A stretch of DNA of 64,000 bases from Sutcliffiella rhizosphaerae (lineage in GTDB: Bacteria > Bacillota > Bacilli > Bacillales > Bacillaceae_I): the NCBI RefSeq assembly GCF_917563925.1, contig NZ_CAKJTJ010000020.1, forward strand, positions 1 to 64,000, given 5' to 3'. Within the stretch, counting starts at the first letter, position 1, and every line of letters starts with the position of its first letter. Position numbers and translations under genes: made by a program. The notes below the pieces were generated by a model. That model made no database searches, was not told where the DNA came from, and saw only the letters and a program-made list of their open reading frames with translations. Shown here piece after piece: positions 54,412 through 63,970 of the stretch.

Positions 54412-57400
54412 TTACACTGTAAATTCCAATGGAAACATACCAGCTTTTTTTAATGGAATAAAGTCATCATCCTCCAATGCCATTGCTGCAAATGCCCCAT
54501 CTTCTTCTGCCTCCAACACTTCTATGAGAAGGTCAGAGGCTTCTTCCTCCCTCTTTAATAGGGATAGATAACATGCTCTGTTATAAAGAAAATGCAATTC
54601 TTCAGGATCTATTTCTATGGCAGAATCAATTAATTCAAGTGCCTTTGTAAATTGACCTGCTAATCTATACGTAATACTTGCCTCGTTCATTATCCACGCA
54701 TTAAAACCGTCAAGCTCAACCGCTCTGTTCATATGTTGCATTTCTTTTGTTGCTTCACCTAAATCTCGATAAATTACTCCAAGATGATAATGAGCAGATT
54801 TATTATTACCATCCAATTCTAGTATTTCTAAAAATATATTTTTAGCATTTTCGTTTTCCTCTAGTAATCTCAATACATATCCATAATGATTAAGATTTTC
54901 AATGGAATACTCTTCTTCCAGACATTTTTCAATAAGTAGCTTCGCATCGCTTAAATAGGATGCATGTTTTTTCTCAGGCAAGTATTCAATATAATTAATA
55001 TAAGTAGTAACAAGAGAAGAAGCCACTGCTTCTGTCCATTGTACCTTGAGAGATTTTTGTTTTAGTTTGACTGCGTCTGTTAGCATATCCATTTGTAAGT
55101 AAAAATCCCCAAACAATATGACTGCATCTGTATTTGTTCTATCAAGTTTTATAGCATTTTCGTAAAGACTTCCTAGCACTCCAAAGTCGAGTGTAGCTTT
55201 TCCAAAGTTTTTTATCTTTCCAATCCAGCCTTTGTCAGAGGCATCATATGCATCATTTTCCCTTTGCTCTAATAATAACTTCTCATATTCAACTGCCGAG
55301 TACATAAATAATAAACTCTTGATAGATGCCTCGACTCTTAATTTATTCAAATCTTTTTCCAAGGAAAGCATCGAGTTGCTTTGTTTATATAGGTCAATTA
55401 GTAGGGGGTAGAGGTGTCTTTCCTCGACATCCTTTTGTATTTGTTTATACCATTCATTTTTTGCTTCTGAAAATCTTTTTCTTTTGATAAGTACTTTTAT
55501 ATAATGGGTGATAAAGTTTGTTTCTTCTTTATCCAGTGCCAAAGCTTCCTGTACTAGTTCCTCTTCTTTATCAAGTTCACCCAAATACCCATAGATATAT
55601 GCCAAGCTGTCCTTAATAAACCCAGCATTTTCTTCTGTTTCCATTTGCAATAATTGATCCATTAATTCTTTTAGATCTTGCTCTTTTAAAAGAGAAGCAA
55701 AATAATCAATATTCAATACATATGGATCGATCTGGAAAGCTTTTTTTAGGTAATAGACTTCTTGTACTTTATGATTCAAACGTTCACTTATATCAGATAA
55801 ACGTATGAATGCCTGCAAATGTTCCTGATCTAGTTCAATCACTTTCTTAAAATAACGCTTAGCAGTTTTATCATCCGATAGTTTAACGTATGTTTCACCA
55901 AGGCGATAAAGTGGGAAAAGGTCATAGGATAAAGTAAGTGCTGTTTCAAAATAGTGAATCGCCTGATAATATTCTTCATTTTCCTCCAAGATCCAACCAA
56001 TATAGCTTGGATAGAGGTAGTTGTCCTCGTCTTCCTCCATTAATTGATGAATAAATGATAATGCTCTTGTGTAATATGGGGTTTCTATCAAAAGTTCCAC
56101 ATAGACATCTAAGGCGCCCTCTAAATTCTCAACTTCTAGTTCAATTCCCTTTTCTATATAGGCAAGTGCCTGCTCTCTTTGGCTTTGTTCAGCTTCCATC
56201 TCTTCACAACAATGCCACATATTTTTCCCTGCGTTTATTAAATATTCACTTTCGGATTCAAACTGTCCATATTGATCGTTAAACCATCGATATGCTTCCC
56301 TATGTTTTCCTTCTTCCATTAATAGTTGCCCGAGACACAGCCACGCAGTAGAATCATTCGGTTCCAATTCAGTCACTAGCATGTACGTTTTTCTTGCATG
56401 CTGTAGATCCTCTTGTCTCCAATAAAATGCAGCTAGTTCCATCATGAGTAGTGCATTTTGGCCGGTATTTTCCATACCATCCTTCAAGGTATCCTCTGCT
56501 CTTTGATTATCTCCATGAATATTCTCATAAAGCCCTGAAAGTTCTTTATAAGGTATGGCAATGGTGGAATCCAAGTGAATGGCAACCTTGAATCCTCTTT
56601 CAGCGTGACGATATCTTGCCATTTCCATATCACATCTTGCTCTTTCGAACCAAGCATGGGCATGGTGTTTATCTTCTTTGATTAACTTTTGAAACTCACT
56701 ACGTGCATCCTCTACATAATGGTTTTCAAGCAAAATAATTCCATGATTCATTCTTACAAAAGTATCTAATGAATTGATGTCCATAGCAATAGTAGAATAA
56801 GCAAGGGCCATATCCATTTGTTCTGAATAGTAACTGGACAATGCCAGATAGGACCAAGAAACAAAATCTTCTGATTCATGAAGAATACTGTCGTAAAAAT
56901 ACTCCCCTGCTTTTACATAGTCGTCTTGATCAAATTTTATTCTTCCTCTCCAATAGGAAATGGCAGATTGATAGGCGTTATTTTTAATTAAGTCTATCGA
57001 GTTCTCCGCTTGCTCCCAGTCTTTCAATCGGATATAAGCCATGGCGGTAATGAAATGCTTATAATCATCAGGTAAAGATGATTTCGTAACTACTTCTATT
57101 GCTTTATGAATAAGATCCTTGTCATCTTCGCTTGCTAAATATTTTAAATAGGTAGACGCTACTATTTCATCATCTAGATTCTCTTTAATATACATTATTT
57201 CTTCGTCTGACGTATTTTTTTGCCCATTCTCACCCATTGATTGTATTCTAATAGACCTTTTATGAAAATGATCATCTAAAAATGATAATTGCTGCGACTC
57301 TTTATTTGGAAGAACTGCAATTGCCAAGCATTTACTGTTTCCATATTCTTCTGAGAACTTCTCGTAATCTAGTCGATGCATCTCTGGAAAGTTTGGATCT

Positions 57401-58638
57401 TGAATAAATAATGTATTCAAAATATCGTCATAACCAACTACCAGCTGAACATGGGAGGAAGATGGGTACTCTACATTCATTATTATTGCTGCGCCAACAT
57501 CAAGAAGCTGTTTCACTAATTCGACATTCGCCTGAAAATAACGACTTGTATATCCATTTCCCTTTAAATATCCTATTGTCTTTATTAGACTAGATCCTGA
57601 AACCGAGAATACTTTTTCAGCAATTTCTTCTTGTGGAACACTTTGTCCATACATACTAAAAACCATAGAAATACATGCGGGCACACAAAAATTATCTTTT
57701 TGTATGGATGAGTGATAGTTAGTGACAAATTGGTTACCTGACACTTTTTCTGTTAAGTTTTTAAACTGGCTATTTTTTCTTACTTCTTTATGTTCCTCCA
57801 GGAAGGCTTGTAATGCTTTAAAATTTTTCTCCTCATAAAAACTTTCCGCAATCCACAAATTTAATAATAATTTATAATTATGAAACGGCACACTTGTATG
57901 AAGTGCTTTAATTAAGGTTCTCAGCTTCTCCCAATCTTTCATATTTCGGTAATATCTAATCCATTCAGCCTGTATGCCAGGAGTTAGCAAATCGGTGTCT
58001 GTCGCTATTTCAAGGTAAGCTCGTGCATTTTGCAAATCTCCATGATTCAATGACTCCCTAATTATCATCCCAAAAGCATAAGGAGCTTCCTTAGGATCAT
58101 TAAGTGCTTTTTTAAGAATAGCTAGCCCTTCTTGCGATTCACCTTTTTTAAGGTGATAATAAGCCCATCTTGTATCCATCGGCTCTGTAGCGATTTCTTC
58201 ACAATTTTTCATATGTTCATAGGCTTCATTAAATCGTTTCATATGCATGCAAGCAATGGCAAGTGCACGATAAATCTTTTCTTTATCTTCGTTAGAAACA
58301 TCCTCATCTAAACAAGACTTAATAAGTTCCCATGACTGAATATATTTTCCTTGATCAATTAACTCTTCTCCATACCATATCGTTGTCGCTATAGAATTGT
58401 TTAGACGAAACCGTACTCTTACTAACAAGGAAGATATTCTATCCATTAAAGCTAAATCTAATACCCGAAGCAAAGATCTCATTTCATCGTCAGGCAAGGA
58501 AACAACCTTTTTAATTAGTTCTATTGGCTTATCTATATTTATACTCTTAAATTCGGTGACAAAATAATTAATGGCCTCATTATACTTGTTCTCTTCCAGC
58601 AGTTTTGTTATTAGACCAATTTCCATGTTTCTCTTCAT
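54412..58638 (-). CDS. Giant TPR-repeat protein with an internal C39-like cysteine peptidase domain
   Basis: A 1,408-residue protein, the largest in the window. Residues 1-305 are helical TPR-like repeats. A C39-like domain spans about 305-440: Gln313 and Cys318 in QKDNFCVPACISMVFSMYGQ, His396 in SSHVQLVVGYDD, Asp414 in LFIQDPNF, giving a full catalytic set. Residues about 460-1400 form a long row of TPR-type units (AYRWFNDQYGQF, QAIHYFETALTLSYDLFPLY, MNRAVELDGFNAWIMNEASI). No signal peptide or TM helix. A GAGGGG site precedes the ATG. Function unknown. Confidence 0.85.
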   Translation of the reverse strand: MKRNMEIGLITKLLEENKYNEAINYFVTEFKSINIDKPIELIKKVVSLPDDEMRSLLRVLDLALMDRISSLLVRVRFRLNNSIATTIWYGEELIDQGKYIQSWELIKSCLDEDVSNEDKEKIYRALAIACMHMKRFNEAYEHMKNCEEIATEPMDTRWAYYHLKKGESQEGLAILKKALNDPKEAPYAFGMIIRESLNHGDLQNARAYLEIATDTDLLTPGIQAEWIRYYRNMKDWEKLRTLIKALHTSVPFHNYKLLLNLWIAESFYEEKNFKALQAFLEEHKEVRKNSQFKNLTEKVSGNQFVTNYHSSIQKDNFCVPACISMVFSMYGQSVPQEEIAEKVFSVSGSSLIKTIGYLKGNGYTSRYFQANVELVKQLLDVGAAIIMNVEYPSSSHVQLVVGYDDILNTLFIQDPNFPEMHRLDYEKFSEEYGNSKCLAIAVLPNKESQQLSFLDDHFHKRSIRIQSMGENGQKNTSDEEIMYIKENLDDEIVASTYLKYLASEDDKDLIHKAIEVVTKSSLPDDYKHFITAMAYIRLKDWEQAENSIDLIKNNAYQSAISYWRGRIKFDQDDYVKAGEYFYDSILHESEDFVSWSYLALSSYYSEQMDMALAYSTIAMDINSLDTFVRMNHGIILLENHYVEDARSEFQKLIKEDKHHAHAWFERARCDMEMARYRHAERGFKVAIHLDSTIAIPYKELSGLYENIHGDNQRAEDTLKDGMENTGQNALLMMELAAFYWRQEDLQHARKTYMLVTELEPNDSTAWLCLGQLLMEEGKHREAYRWFNDQYGQFESESEYLINAGKNMWHCCEEMEAEQSQREQALAYIEKGIELEVENLEGALDVYVELLIETPYYTRALSFIHQLMEEDEDNYLYPSYIGWILEENEEYYQAIHYFETALTLSYDLFPLYRLGETYVKLSDDKTAKRYFKKVIELDQEHLQAFIRLSDISERLNHKVQEVYYLKKAFQIDPYVLNIDYFASLLKEQDLKELMDQLLQMETEENAGFIKDSLAYIYGYLGELDKEEELVQEALALDKEETNFITHYIKVLIKRKRFSEAKNEWYKQIQKDVEERHLYPLLIDLYKQSNSMLSLEKDLNKLRVEASIKSLLFMYSAVEYEKLLLEQRENDAYDASDKGWIGKIKNFGKATLDFGVLGSLYENAIKLDRTNTDAVILFGDFYLQMDMLTDAVKLKQKSLKVQWTEAVASSLVTTYINYIEYLPEKKHASYLSDAKLLIEKCLEEEYSIENLNHYGYVLRLLEENENAKNIFLEILELDGNNKSAHYHLGVIYRDLGEATKEMQHMNRAVELDGFNAWIMNEASITYRLAGQFTKALELIDSAIEIDPEELHFLYNRACYLSLLKREEEASDLLIEVLEAEEDGAFAAMALEDDDFIPLKKAGMFPLEFTV

Positions 58639-58814
58639 GACCCCTCTATAAAAAATATTTTTCTTGCACGAATAGATTAAATATACGACGAATAGTAAGC
58701 ATTTACCATCTTTATTTTCGAAGAATCAAATATTTTTTTTGACTAATATTTACTGAATTCTTTTGAGGCTCAAATATAAAATCATAAATCAGCTTAATAA
58801 GTCCTTACATCAAT
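58639..58814. other. Short gene-free stretch upstream of the TPR gene
   Basis: AT-rich DNA with no long frame. It presumably holds the TPR gene promoter; no clear consensus was picked out. Confidence 0.5.
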
Positions 58815-58851
58815 AAAAAAGATGCATGACTTTTTCTAGTCAGCATCTTTT
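58815..58851 (-). terminator. Terminator of the decayed beta-propeller gene
   Basis: A 9-bp stem (58817-58825 with 58843-58851) with an inner 4-bp extension, and six T on the minus strand (58815-58820). Confidence 0.82.
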
Positions 58852-58930
58852 CTATTGAAAATTATTATTGCTCTTTATGTATCACTTTTCAGGAAGAGCG
58901 TCATCAATAACTAGTCCATTGAACATGTAA

Positions 58931-60093
58931 CTACTTATCAAAATAAATTACTGGATTACCTTTGAGCCCTTTTTTCAGTAGCTTTTCTTCCCCTTCCCAT
59001 CCATCTTTCACCCAAAAATCTCGACTGGTTCCTTCTTCGGAAAAGCAATTTGTGTCTGTTTCTCCGTTATGATATTTGTCATAAACAAGCTAGTGTACAT
59101 CGTAGGGACTGGTCCTTCATGACATTGTTTATTTTCTTTAGCTCGTGACACTACTACATGATCTTCGGAATACCAAGCCAAACCTAAATCTACAAACCCT
59201 TTTGGTATATATTCTTTTTGTTGTTTCAAAATTGGTATGTCAGCTACTTTTAATTTCTTGTCAGACACCCAAAATCTCCCTTCTCCCGAAATATAAGCTA
59301 GCTTATTTTCCCATGGTGACCAATAAAACTAATCTTTAAATAGTAACATTGAAAGGACACCTAACATGTTGCTTTCATTCGATAAGTACGCAGTTGGAAT
59401 CGCTAGAAAGCTAAGTCAATTTCCGTCATTGCTCCATTTAAAATAACAAAAATCAATCGCAAACATATCCTTATCCGATTCAATAGTGTAAAAATGCTCT
59501 ACTTTCTTACTATCAAGATTTGTATCAAACGGCAACTTAAACAATGGAATTGGTCCCCAGCCAGTAGGCAAAAGGTTTGCCGTTGAAGAAACAATAAACT
59601 CTTTCCCATTTGGAAACCATTCGAAATCACTTACACCAAGTACCACATTTTCGAAGCCCTTTGGAATCCCATCTTGTTTCTGTGTAATATTAAGAACGCC
59701 ATTAGAGGTATAAGCTAATGGTTGGTTGGTTGGAGACCATTTATAATTTTTTGTTTCTATCCAATCATAAGGTTTATAATTCACTTTTTTATTCGTATCA
59801 TATATCCAAAGTTGAGACGCATCTCCTTTTTCTCCGATATGCAAGTAAGCAATAAATCCTCCGTCATAAGACCATTTTAGATTTACTACCTCTTTATCAC
59901 GAGTTAACTGATATTCTTTCGTTTCTTCTTTCATCCATAATTGATTGTCAAGGACAAAAGCAATATTGATAATAGGTAATTGTTCTGAAAATACTGGAAT
60001 GTGCAATATTAATAATACAGGTAAGAAGATAAGCATTTTTTTAACACGGACAACCCTCCTTAGGGTAGGATATCCCTTCTTACTTTCTCTCAC
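58931..60093 (-). pseudogene. Decayed TolB-like beta-propeller protein
   Basis: One ancestral protein is broken into pieces. First piece (60093 to 59416): signal peptide MLIFLPVLLILHIPVFSEQ, then propeller blades with LKWSYDGGFIAYLHIGEKGD and FEWFPNGKEFIVSSTANLLP. It stops after YFKWSNDGN. The next piece continues in another frame with SFLAIPTAYLSNESNMLGVL, meets an in-frame TAG, goes on with AYISGEGRFWVSDKKLKVAD and VDLGLAWYSEDHVVVSRAKE, and after FPKKEP shifts again to DFWVKDGWEGEEKLLKKG. Several lesions mean that it is not functional. Confidence 0.87.
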
Positions 60094-60125
60094 TCGAACT
60101 TACGATTGGTTTTTCTATTTTTTCC

Positions 60126-60923
60126 TTAAACAAATGCCACACGCCATTCACACACTTCTGTCATGCCAAGTTTTCTGTACACACTGCGTGCAAGAGGATT
60201 GGAATAAAATAAATAAGGAATTTTCCCTTCCGATATAAGTTGATTACAAAGAGCATGGAGCACTTCAGTCCCATACCCGCTTCCTCTTAATTTTGGATCT
60301 GTGAATACACCAATGATGATCGCACTGTTTTTTTCTTCTTTAACTGTTGCCGCGCATGCAGCCATCCTCCCATCAATAGAAAGATAATAACTCCTATTCG
60401 TACCATCAGAAAGTTTCAAAAACTCAGATTCCATGTATGCCTGTTTGCTTTCAGCTAAACTACCTTGGAATTCTTCTGTTACAGTGAATAAATCATATTG
60501 CAAACCGATTTCATCTTCTGTTTGGATTGTTTTTACTTGTAAGTGGGGATATCTTCTTGCAATCTTGACACTATGCACTGCTCCCATATGTGAAAAGCTA
60601 TCATGCTTGATGTTCATAAATGGTAGTAATTTACCAACCATTTCACTTGGACCAGAGATTTTATAAAAATTTAACTCTTGTAAGAATGGTAAATAAGGTT
60701 CTATTGATTGATTACTGTTTTCATAGTATGTAAGGTTTCCAGCATGATTTAACAGAATGGAAGTAAGTTTATTATTCTCATAATTACCCAATACACGTAG
60801 CTGCTTACTTTTGTAATGATTGGCAAGTAAATCATTAAGAATAAACTGGTAGTTATCCATTTCATTGCCAAAAAGATGACAGACATCCATATGATCATGG
60901 ATAGATAATTGCTTGACGGACAT
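60126..60923 (-). CDS. GNAT family acetyltransferase
   Basis: A 265-residue protein. The C-terminal GNAT domain has the acetyl-CoA loop in IGVFTDPKLRGSGYGTEVLH (RGSGYG), and IPYLFYSNPLARSVYRKLGM is typical. The N-terminal half (MSVKQLSIHDHMDVCHLFGN) is helical with a second degenerate fold. Substrate unknown. The start at 60923 follows AAGGAG. It is the last gene of a six-gene cluster and lies 23 bases after the nucleotidyltransferase gene. Confidence 0.88.
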   Translation of the reverse strand: MSVKQLSIHDHMDVCHLFGNEMDNYQFILNDLLANHYKSKQLRVLGNYENNKLTSILLNHAGNLTYYENSNQSIEPYLPFLQELNFYKISGPSEMVGKLLPFMNIKHDSFSHMGAVHSVKIARRYPHLQVKTIQTEDEIGLQYDLFTVTEEFQGSLAESKQAYMESEFLKLSDGTNRSYYLSIDGRMAACAATVKEEKNSAIIIGVFTDPKLRGSGYGTEVLHALCNQLISEGKIPYLFYSNPLARSVYRKLGMTEVCEWRVAFV

Positions 60924-60946
60924 CACTTTTCTCCTTATAGACAAAT

Positions 60947-61771
60947 CTATTTATTATACCCAATCATTCTCTTCTGTTCTTCAATATCCAAATCTAGATG
61001 GTATTGATGGACTAGTCGTATTACATCTGCAAATAAGTCCTCCAACTCTTTCAGTGCCTGTTCTTGGTTGCTTAGGAGAAATTGATTTATTCTTGCTACA
61101 AAGTTCTCTGGTTTTACTGTGAATTCCTTTTCTTTATTTGATAGCCACTTGAAAGATGGGTGATGCACATACATTTTATTCAATCCAAAAAGTACACCCA
61201 TCAGCTTGATACAAGCATCTTGTGTTACTCCATTTAGCATTAATCTGTCTTGTCTTTTCATTAGCGCTGCCCGATTGTTCCACCTGCTACCTAACCATAA
61301 ATTTTCCGAGATCATTCTCTTTGCTAGCTGATGTGGGTAAATGGATATGGATTGCTTTAAGGAATTTATTACCATCTCACCATATAATGGCATTCCATCT
61401 TTAATCGATGCAAGAATACATTGCTTATCGTAGTTCATATCAAAATGGATAGTCACATCTGTAATAAATGTTTCTACCGTTGAAGTTAGAAAATTACTGA
61501 TTTCTAGTTTAATTCCTTCTGGGGTTAGATAACTTTCAGACCACTCTCCATCTTCAAATGGAAAATACGATAAAACAGAACCATTAATAAATTGAATAGG
61601 TTGTTTTCGATCGTCATCTGAGGGTGGCTTTTTCCAGAGTATGTGGAGTTCTATATCAGAGAACTCATCCTCCCATCCTGTTGCGACTGACCCAGCCAAC
61701 ATTATAGCTTCTATACTAGGATTATTCTTATAAATAGTTGTAAGCTTCATAGCTGTTTGTTTTAATGACAT
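60947..61771 (-). CDS. Nucleotidyltransferase-fold protein
   Basis: A 274-residue protein. The first 60 residues have the nucleotidyltransferase core (MLAGSVATGWEDEFSDIELH) with G-S and the two acidic metal ligands Asp-x-Glu. Residues 60-260 form a helical C-terminal domain (NLWLGSRWNNRAALMKRQDR, QALKELEDLFADVIRLVHQY) like aminoglycoside or DUF4037-type transferases. The substrate is unknown. GAGGAAAAAG precedes the ATG. Third from last in the cluster. Confidence 0.83.
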   Translation of the reverse strand: MSLKQTAMKLTTIYKNNPSIEAIMLAGSVATGWEDEFSDIELHILWKKPPSDDDRKQPIQFINGSVLSYFPFEDGEWSESYLTPEGIKLEISNFLTSTVETFITDVTIHFDMNYDKQCILASIKDGMPLYGEMVINSLKQSISIYPHQLAKRMISENLWLGSRWNNRAALMKRQDRLMLNGVTQDACIKLMGVLFGLNKMYVHHPSFKWLSNKEKEFTVKPENFVARINQFLLSNQEQALKELEDLFADVIRLVHQYHLDLDIEEQKRMIGYNK

Positions 61772-61789
61772 TACTTTTTCCTCTCATTC

Positions 61790-62230
61790 TTATTTCTTAA
61801 TGATATAGGACTGATCTCTAATCACCACTGTATCCGGTGTAAAGCGAATTAATACGTTTGAATCATCAAGGTTTTGAAACCGTGGATCCCAATCTTGTTC
61901 ATCTTGACCTAAGTATTTCGAAATAATCTTGTAAACTATCTCAGAATCAAAATTTTCAAGGCTACCTTTACCTCTGAATCCAGCATGCAATACTTTTCCT
62001 GTTAAAGAGTCAAAGTCAACAATTCCTATGGCACACTTCGAATTCTTCTGTATTCTCTTTGGGAATGTGTCTGTTTTCGTTCCAATAATCCATATTTCAT
62101 TGTTCTCCCAGTGGAACCATACTGGAGAATCTTTTGGCATATCCACTTCAACCGTCGAGAGATGAGCGAATAATGGTTTACTTAACATATCGTCTAAATC
62201 AAATGTTCTCTTACCGTTAATTATCTCCAC
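61790..62230 (-). CDS. Pyridoxamine 5'-phosphate oxidase-like protein
   Basis: A 146-residue protein with the split-barrel FMN-binding fold: MLSKPLFAHLSTVEVDMPKD, PVWFHWENNEIWIIGTKTDT and KCAIGIVDFDSLTGKVLHAG. Such proteins bind FMN, haem or F420 and reduce small molecules; activity is unproven. The start is a GTG, eight bases after GGAGGG and directly after the Nudix stop (62231-62233), so translation is coupled. It is in the middle of the cluster. Confidence 0.83.
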   Translation of the reverse strand: MEIINGKRTFDLDDMLSKPLFAHLSTVEVDMPKDSPVWFHWENNEIWIIGTKTDTFPKRIQKNSKCAIGIVDFDSLTGKVLHAGFRGKGSLENFDSEIVYKIISKYLGQDEQDWDPRFQNLDDSNVLIRFTPDTVVIRDQSYIIKK

Positions 62231-62701
62231 CTAATAGCCCTCCAATCTACTTTCTTCTATCCATTCTATATTTCTTTTATTGATCGCATAGGCTATTATT
62301 TCGTCGCGAATATTTGGGTAAAGTACGATAGAATGTAACTCCGATAGTTTTATCCATTTTACACCGGTTTGATTTAAGTCTGGCTTCGAAGGCATTTTCG
62401 GGGTTGACCCTTTTTTTATTTCACATTCAAACAGTAGGGCCAAGGTGGGTGTTTCTCCGTACTTGAAGTTATTTTGATGTGGAGCATATTCATAAACTAA
62501 AGCTAGTGGCCCCACATCTACTTCTATGCATGCTTCCTCCCATGCCTCCCTTTTTACTCCCTCCATTATTGACTCTCCAGCTTCCACTCCCCCAGATGGA
62601 AAATTGTAATGAAGACCGTTTTGATCATTAAATTCAATTAATAAGATAGATTCTTCTTTGATTATTAATGCACATGCTTTTACTCTAATTGGATAACTCA
62701 T
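62231..62701 (-). CDS. Nudix hydrolase
   Basis: A 156-residue protein with a complete Nudix box: GGVEAGESIMEGVKREAWEE, followed by ACIEV. Such enzymes cleave nucleoside diphosphates linked to another group; the substrate is not known. The ATG overlaps the end of the PP2C-like gene by four bases (ATGA type). Its stop abuts the PPOX-like gene. Confidence 0.9.
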   Translation of the reverse strand: MSYPIRVKACALIIKEESILLIEFNDQNGLHYNFPSGGVEAGESIMEGVKREAWEEACIEVDVGPLALVYEYAPHQNNFKYGETPTLALLFECEIKKGSTPKMPSKPDLNQTGVKWIKLSELHSIVLYPNIRDEIIAYAINKRNIEWIEESRLEGY

Positions 62702-63519
62702 CGCATTTCTCCCGCTATATGCAAATCACTAGGTATGGTTCCAATATCATTTATTTCAACTGCCCAAGAAACAATAGTCGTACTGTCTCGCACATTTTTT
62801 TGTTGAATATCGGTTAGCAGAGCTAGGATACCACCATAACAATCCACTTTTTTGAATTTTTCAAAGATAAATGCTGCTTCACTATAATTGGAATCAGGGC
62901 ATTCGAGTAATCCATCAGTAGTCAATAAAATATGGTTAGTTCCTTTTCGCAACTCTTTTACACCTGTACTGTAACATGGCACTCCTTTATGAAAGGCGCT
63001 TTCTTTGCCAATCCATTCAAAAAAACTGCGATGATTTTGTTGATATTCTCCTAGATTTATTAGTTCAGGATGATGTAAAAACAATGCACAATCTCCAATA
63101 TTAAACCACCAAAGGTAGTTACCCTTTCTACATGCAATAAGACAAGCAGTTTCTCCTTTAGTACCTTGACACCGCTTCAAAAAAGAAGGGCTTTGAAAGA
63201 TAGTTAAGATAGTTTGTGATAACGTATGAAATACATCTTGTATGGGCAGGAAAAGAACTTCTTCAATTTGTTCTTTATTCTCTTGTATTATAGCGATAAC
63301 CAGTTCAGCGCTTTCAGCTGAGTAATGGGCATCTAATACTATTGCAAATTCCCATTCTCCCTTGTCATCCAACCAAATGAGACACCCATCCTCATTCTTA
63401 TATTGCCCTGCAGCAGAATTTCCTCCAAACAGACCATATGTTACTCTTTGCTTCATGATAGCTACCTTTATTTCATCAACATAACTATTACTACTTCCCA
63501 CCCAGCTAAATGCCTGCAT
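62698..63519 (-). CDS. PP2C-like serine/threonine phosphatase domain protein
   Basis: A 273-residue protein with weak but ordered PP2C motifs: NEDGCLIW (first acidic pair), VLDAHYSAES (in place of DGHGG), FNIGDCALFL, LLTTDGLLECP and VRDSTTIVSWAV. The metal-binding aspartates are kept although the DGHGG motif is DAHYS. It may dephosphorylate a protein or act as sensor. The start at 63519 is uncertain (GTG at 63531 is another). It overlaps the HIT gene by 14 bases. Confidence 0.78.
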   Translation of the reverse strand: MQAFSWVGSSNSYVDEIKVAIMKQRVTYGLFGGNSAAGQYKNEDGCLIWLDDKGEWEFAIVLDAHYSAESAELVIAIIQENKEQIEEVLFLPIQDVFHTLSQTILTIFQSPSFLKRCQGTKGETACLIACRKGNYLWWFNIGDCALFLHHPELINLGEYQQNHRSFFEWIGKESAFHKGVPCYSTGVKELRKGTNHILLTTDGLLECPDSNYSEAAFIFEKFKKVDCYGGILALLTDIQQKNVRDSTTIVSWAVEINDIGTIPSDLHIAGEMR

Positions 63520-63970
63520 GAATGTTACCACTTACTATATGTTTTTTGATGCGTTCGCAAAGCTCCACTACATCATCATTAGTTCCCTTTGGAGCATCCT
63601 CCCAATCATATACAGCCATTGGACCCCAATACTGTTCAGGCGTTTCAGGATACCTAGCAACAAGGTGCATATGTAAATGAGGTACGTTATTTCCCGCGAC
63701 AAGGGCATAGACATGCTCGGCACCCTCTGATTCTTTCAATGCTTTGCTTACTTTTGCCATGATAACTCCAAACGTTTTCGCTTCTTCTTCTGACATTTCT
63801 GCAAGTGTAGGTACATGTCTTTTTAAATCTATCATTATATGACCAAGGTAAAATGGTTGATCATTCTTATCAATATGGCCTACATATACGTGTTCGTCTT
63901 CATATATCACATTTCCCGCAGTTTGTATTTCTCCCAAATGCTTTTGACAAATAAAACAAGTACTACTCAT
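63506..63970 (-). CDS. HIT family hydrolase
   Basis: A 154-residue histidine-triad protein. The HIT motif HLHMHLVARYP is complete, and the N-terminus has a zinc-like CFICQKHLGEIQ. HIT proteins hydrolyse or transfer nucleoside monophosphates from adducts such as AMP-lysine or dinucleoside polyphosphates. The start at 63970 follows GGGGAG. It is first of the cluster and extends near the window end. Confidence 0.9.
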   Translation of the reverse strand: MSSTCFICQKHLGEIQTAGNVIYEDEHVYVGHIDKNDQPFYLGHIMIDLKRHVPTLAEMSEEEAKTFGVIMAKVSKALKESEGAEHVYALVAGNNVPHLHMHLVARYPETPEQYWGPMAVYDWEDAPKGTNDDVVELCERIKKHIVSGNIHAGI

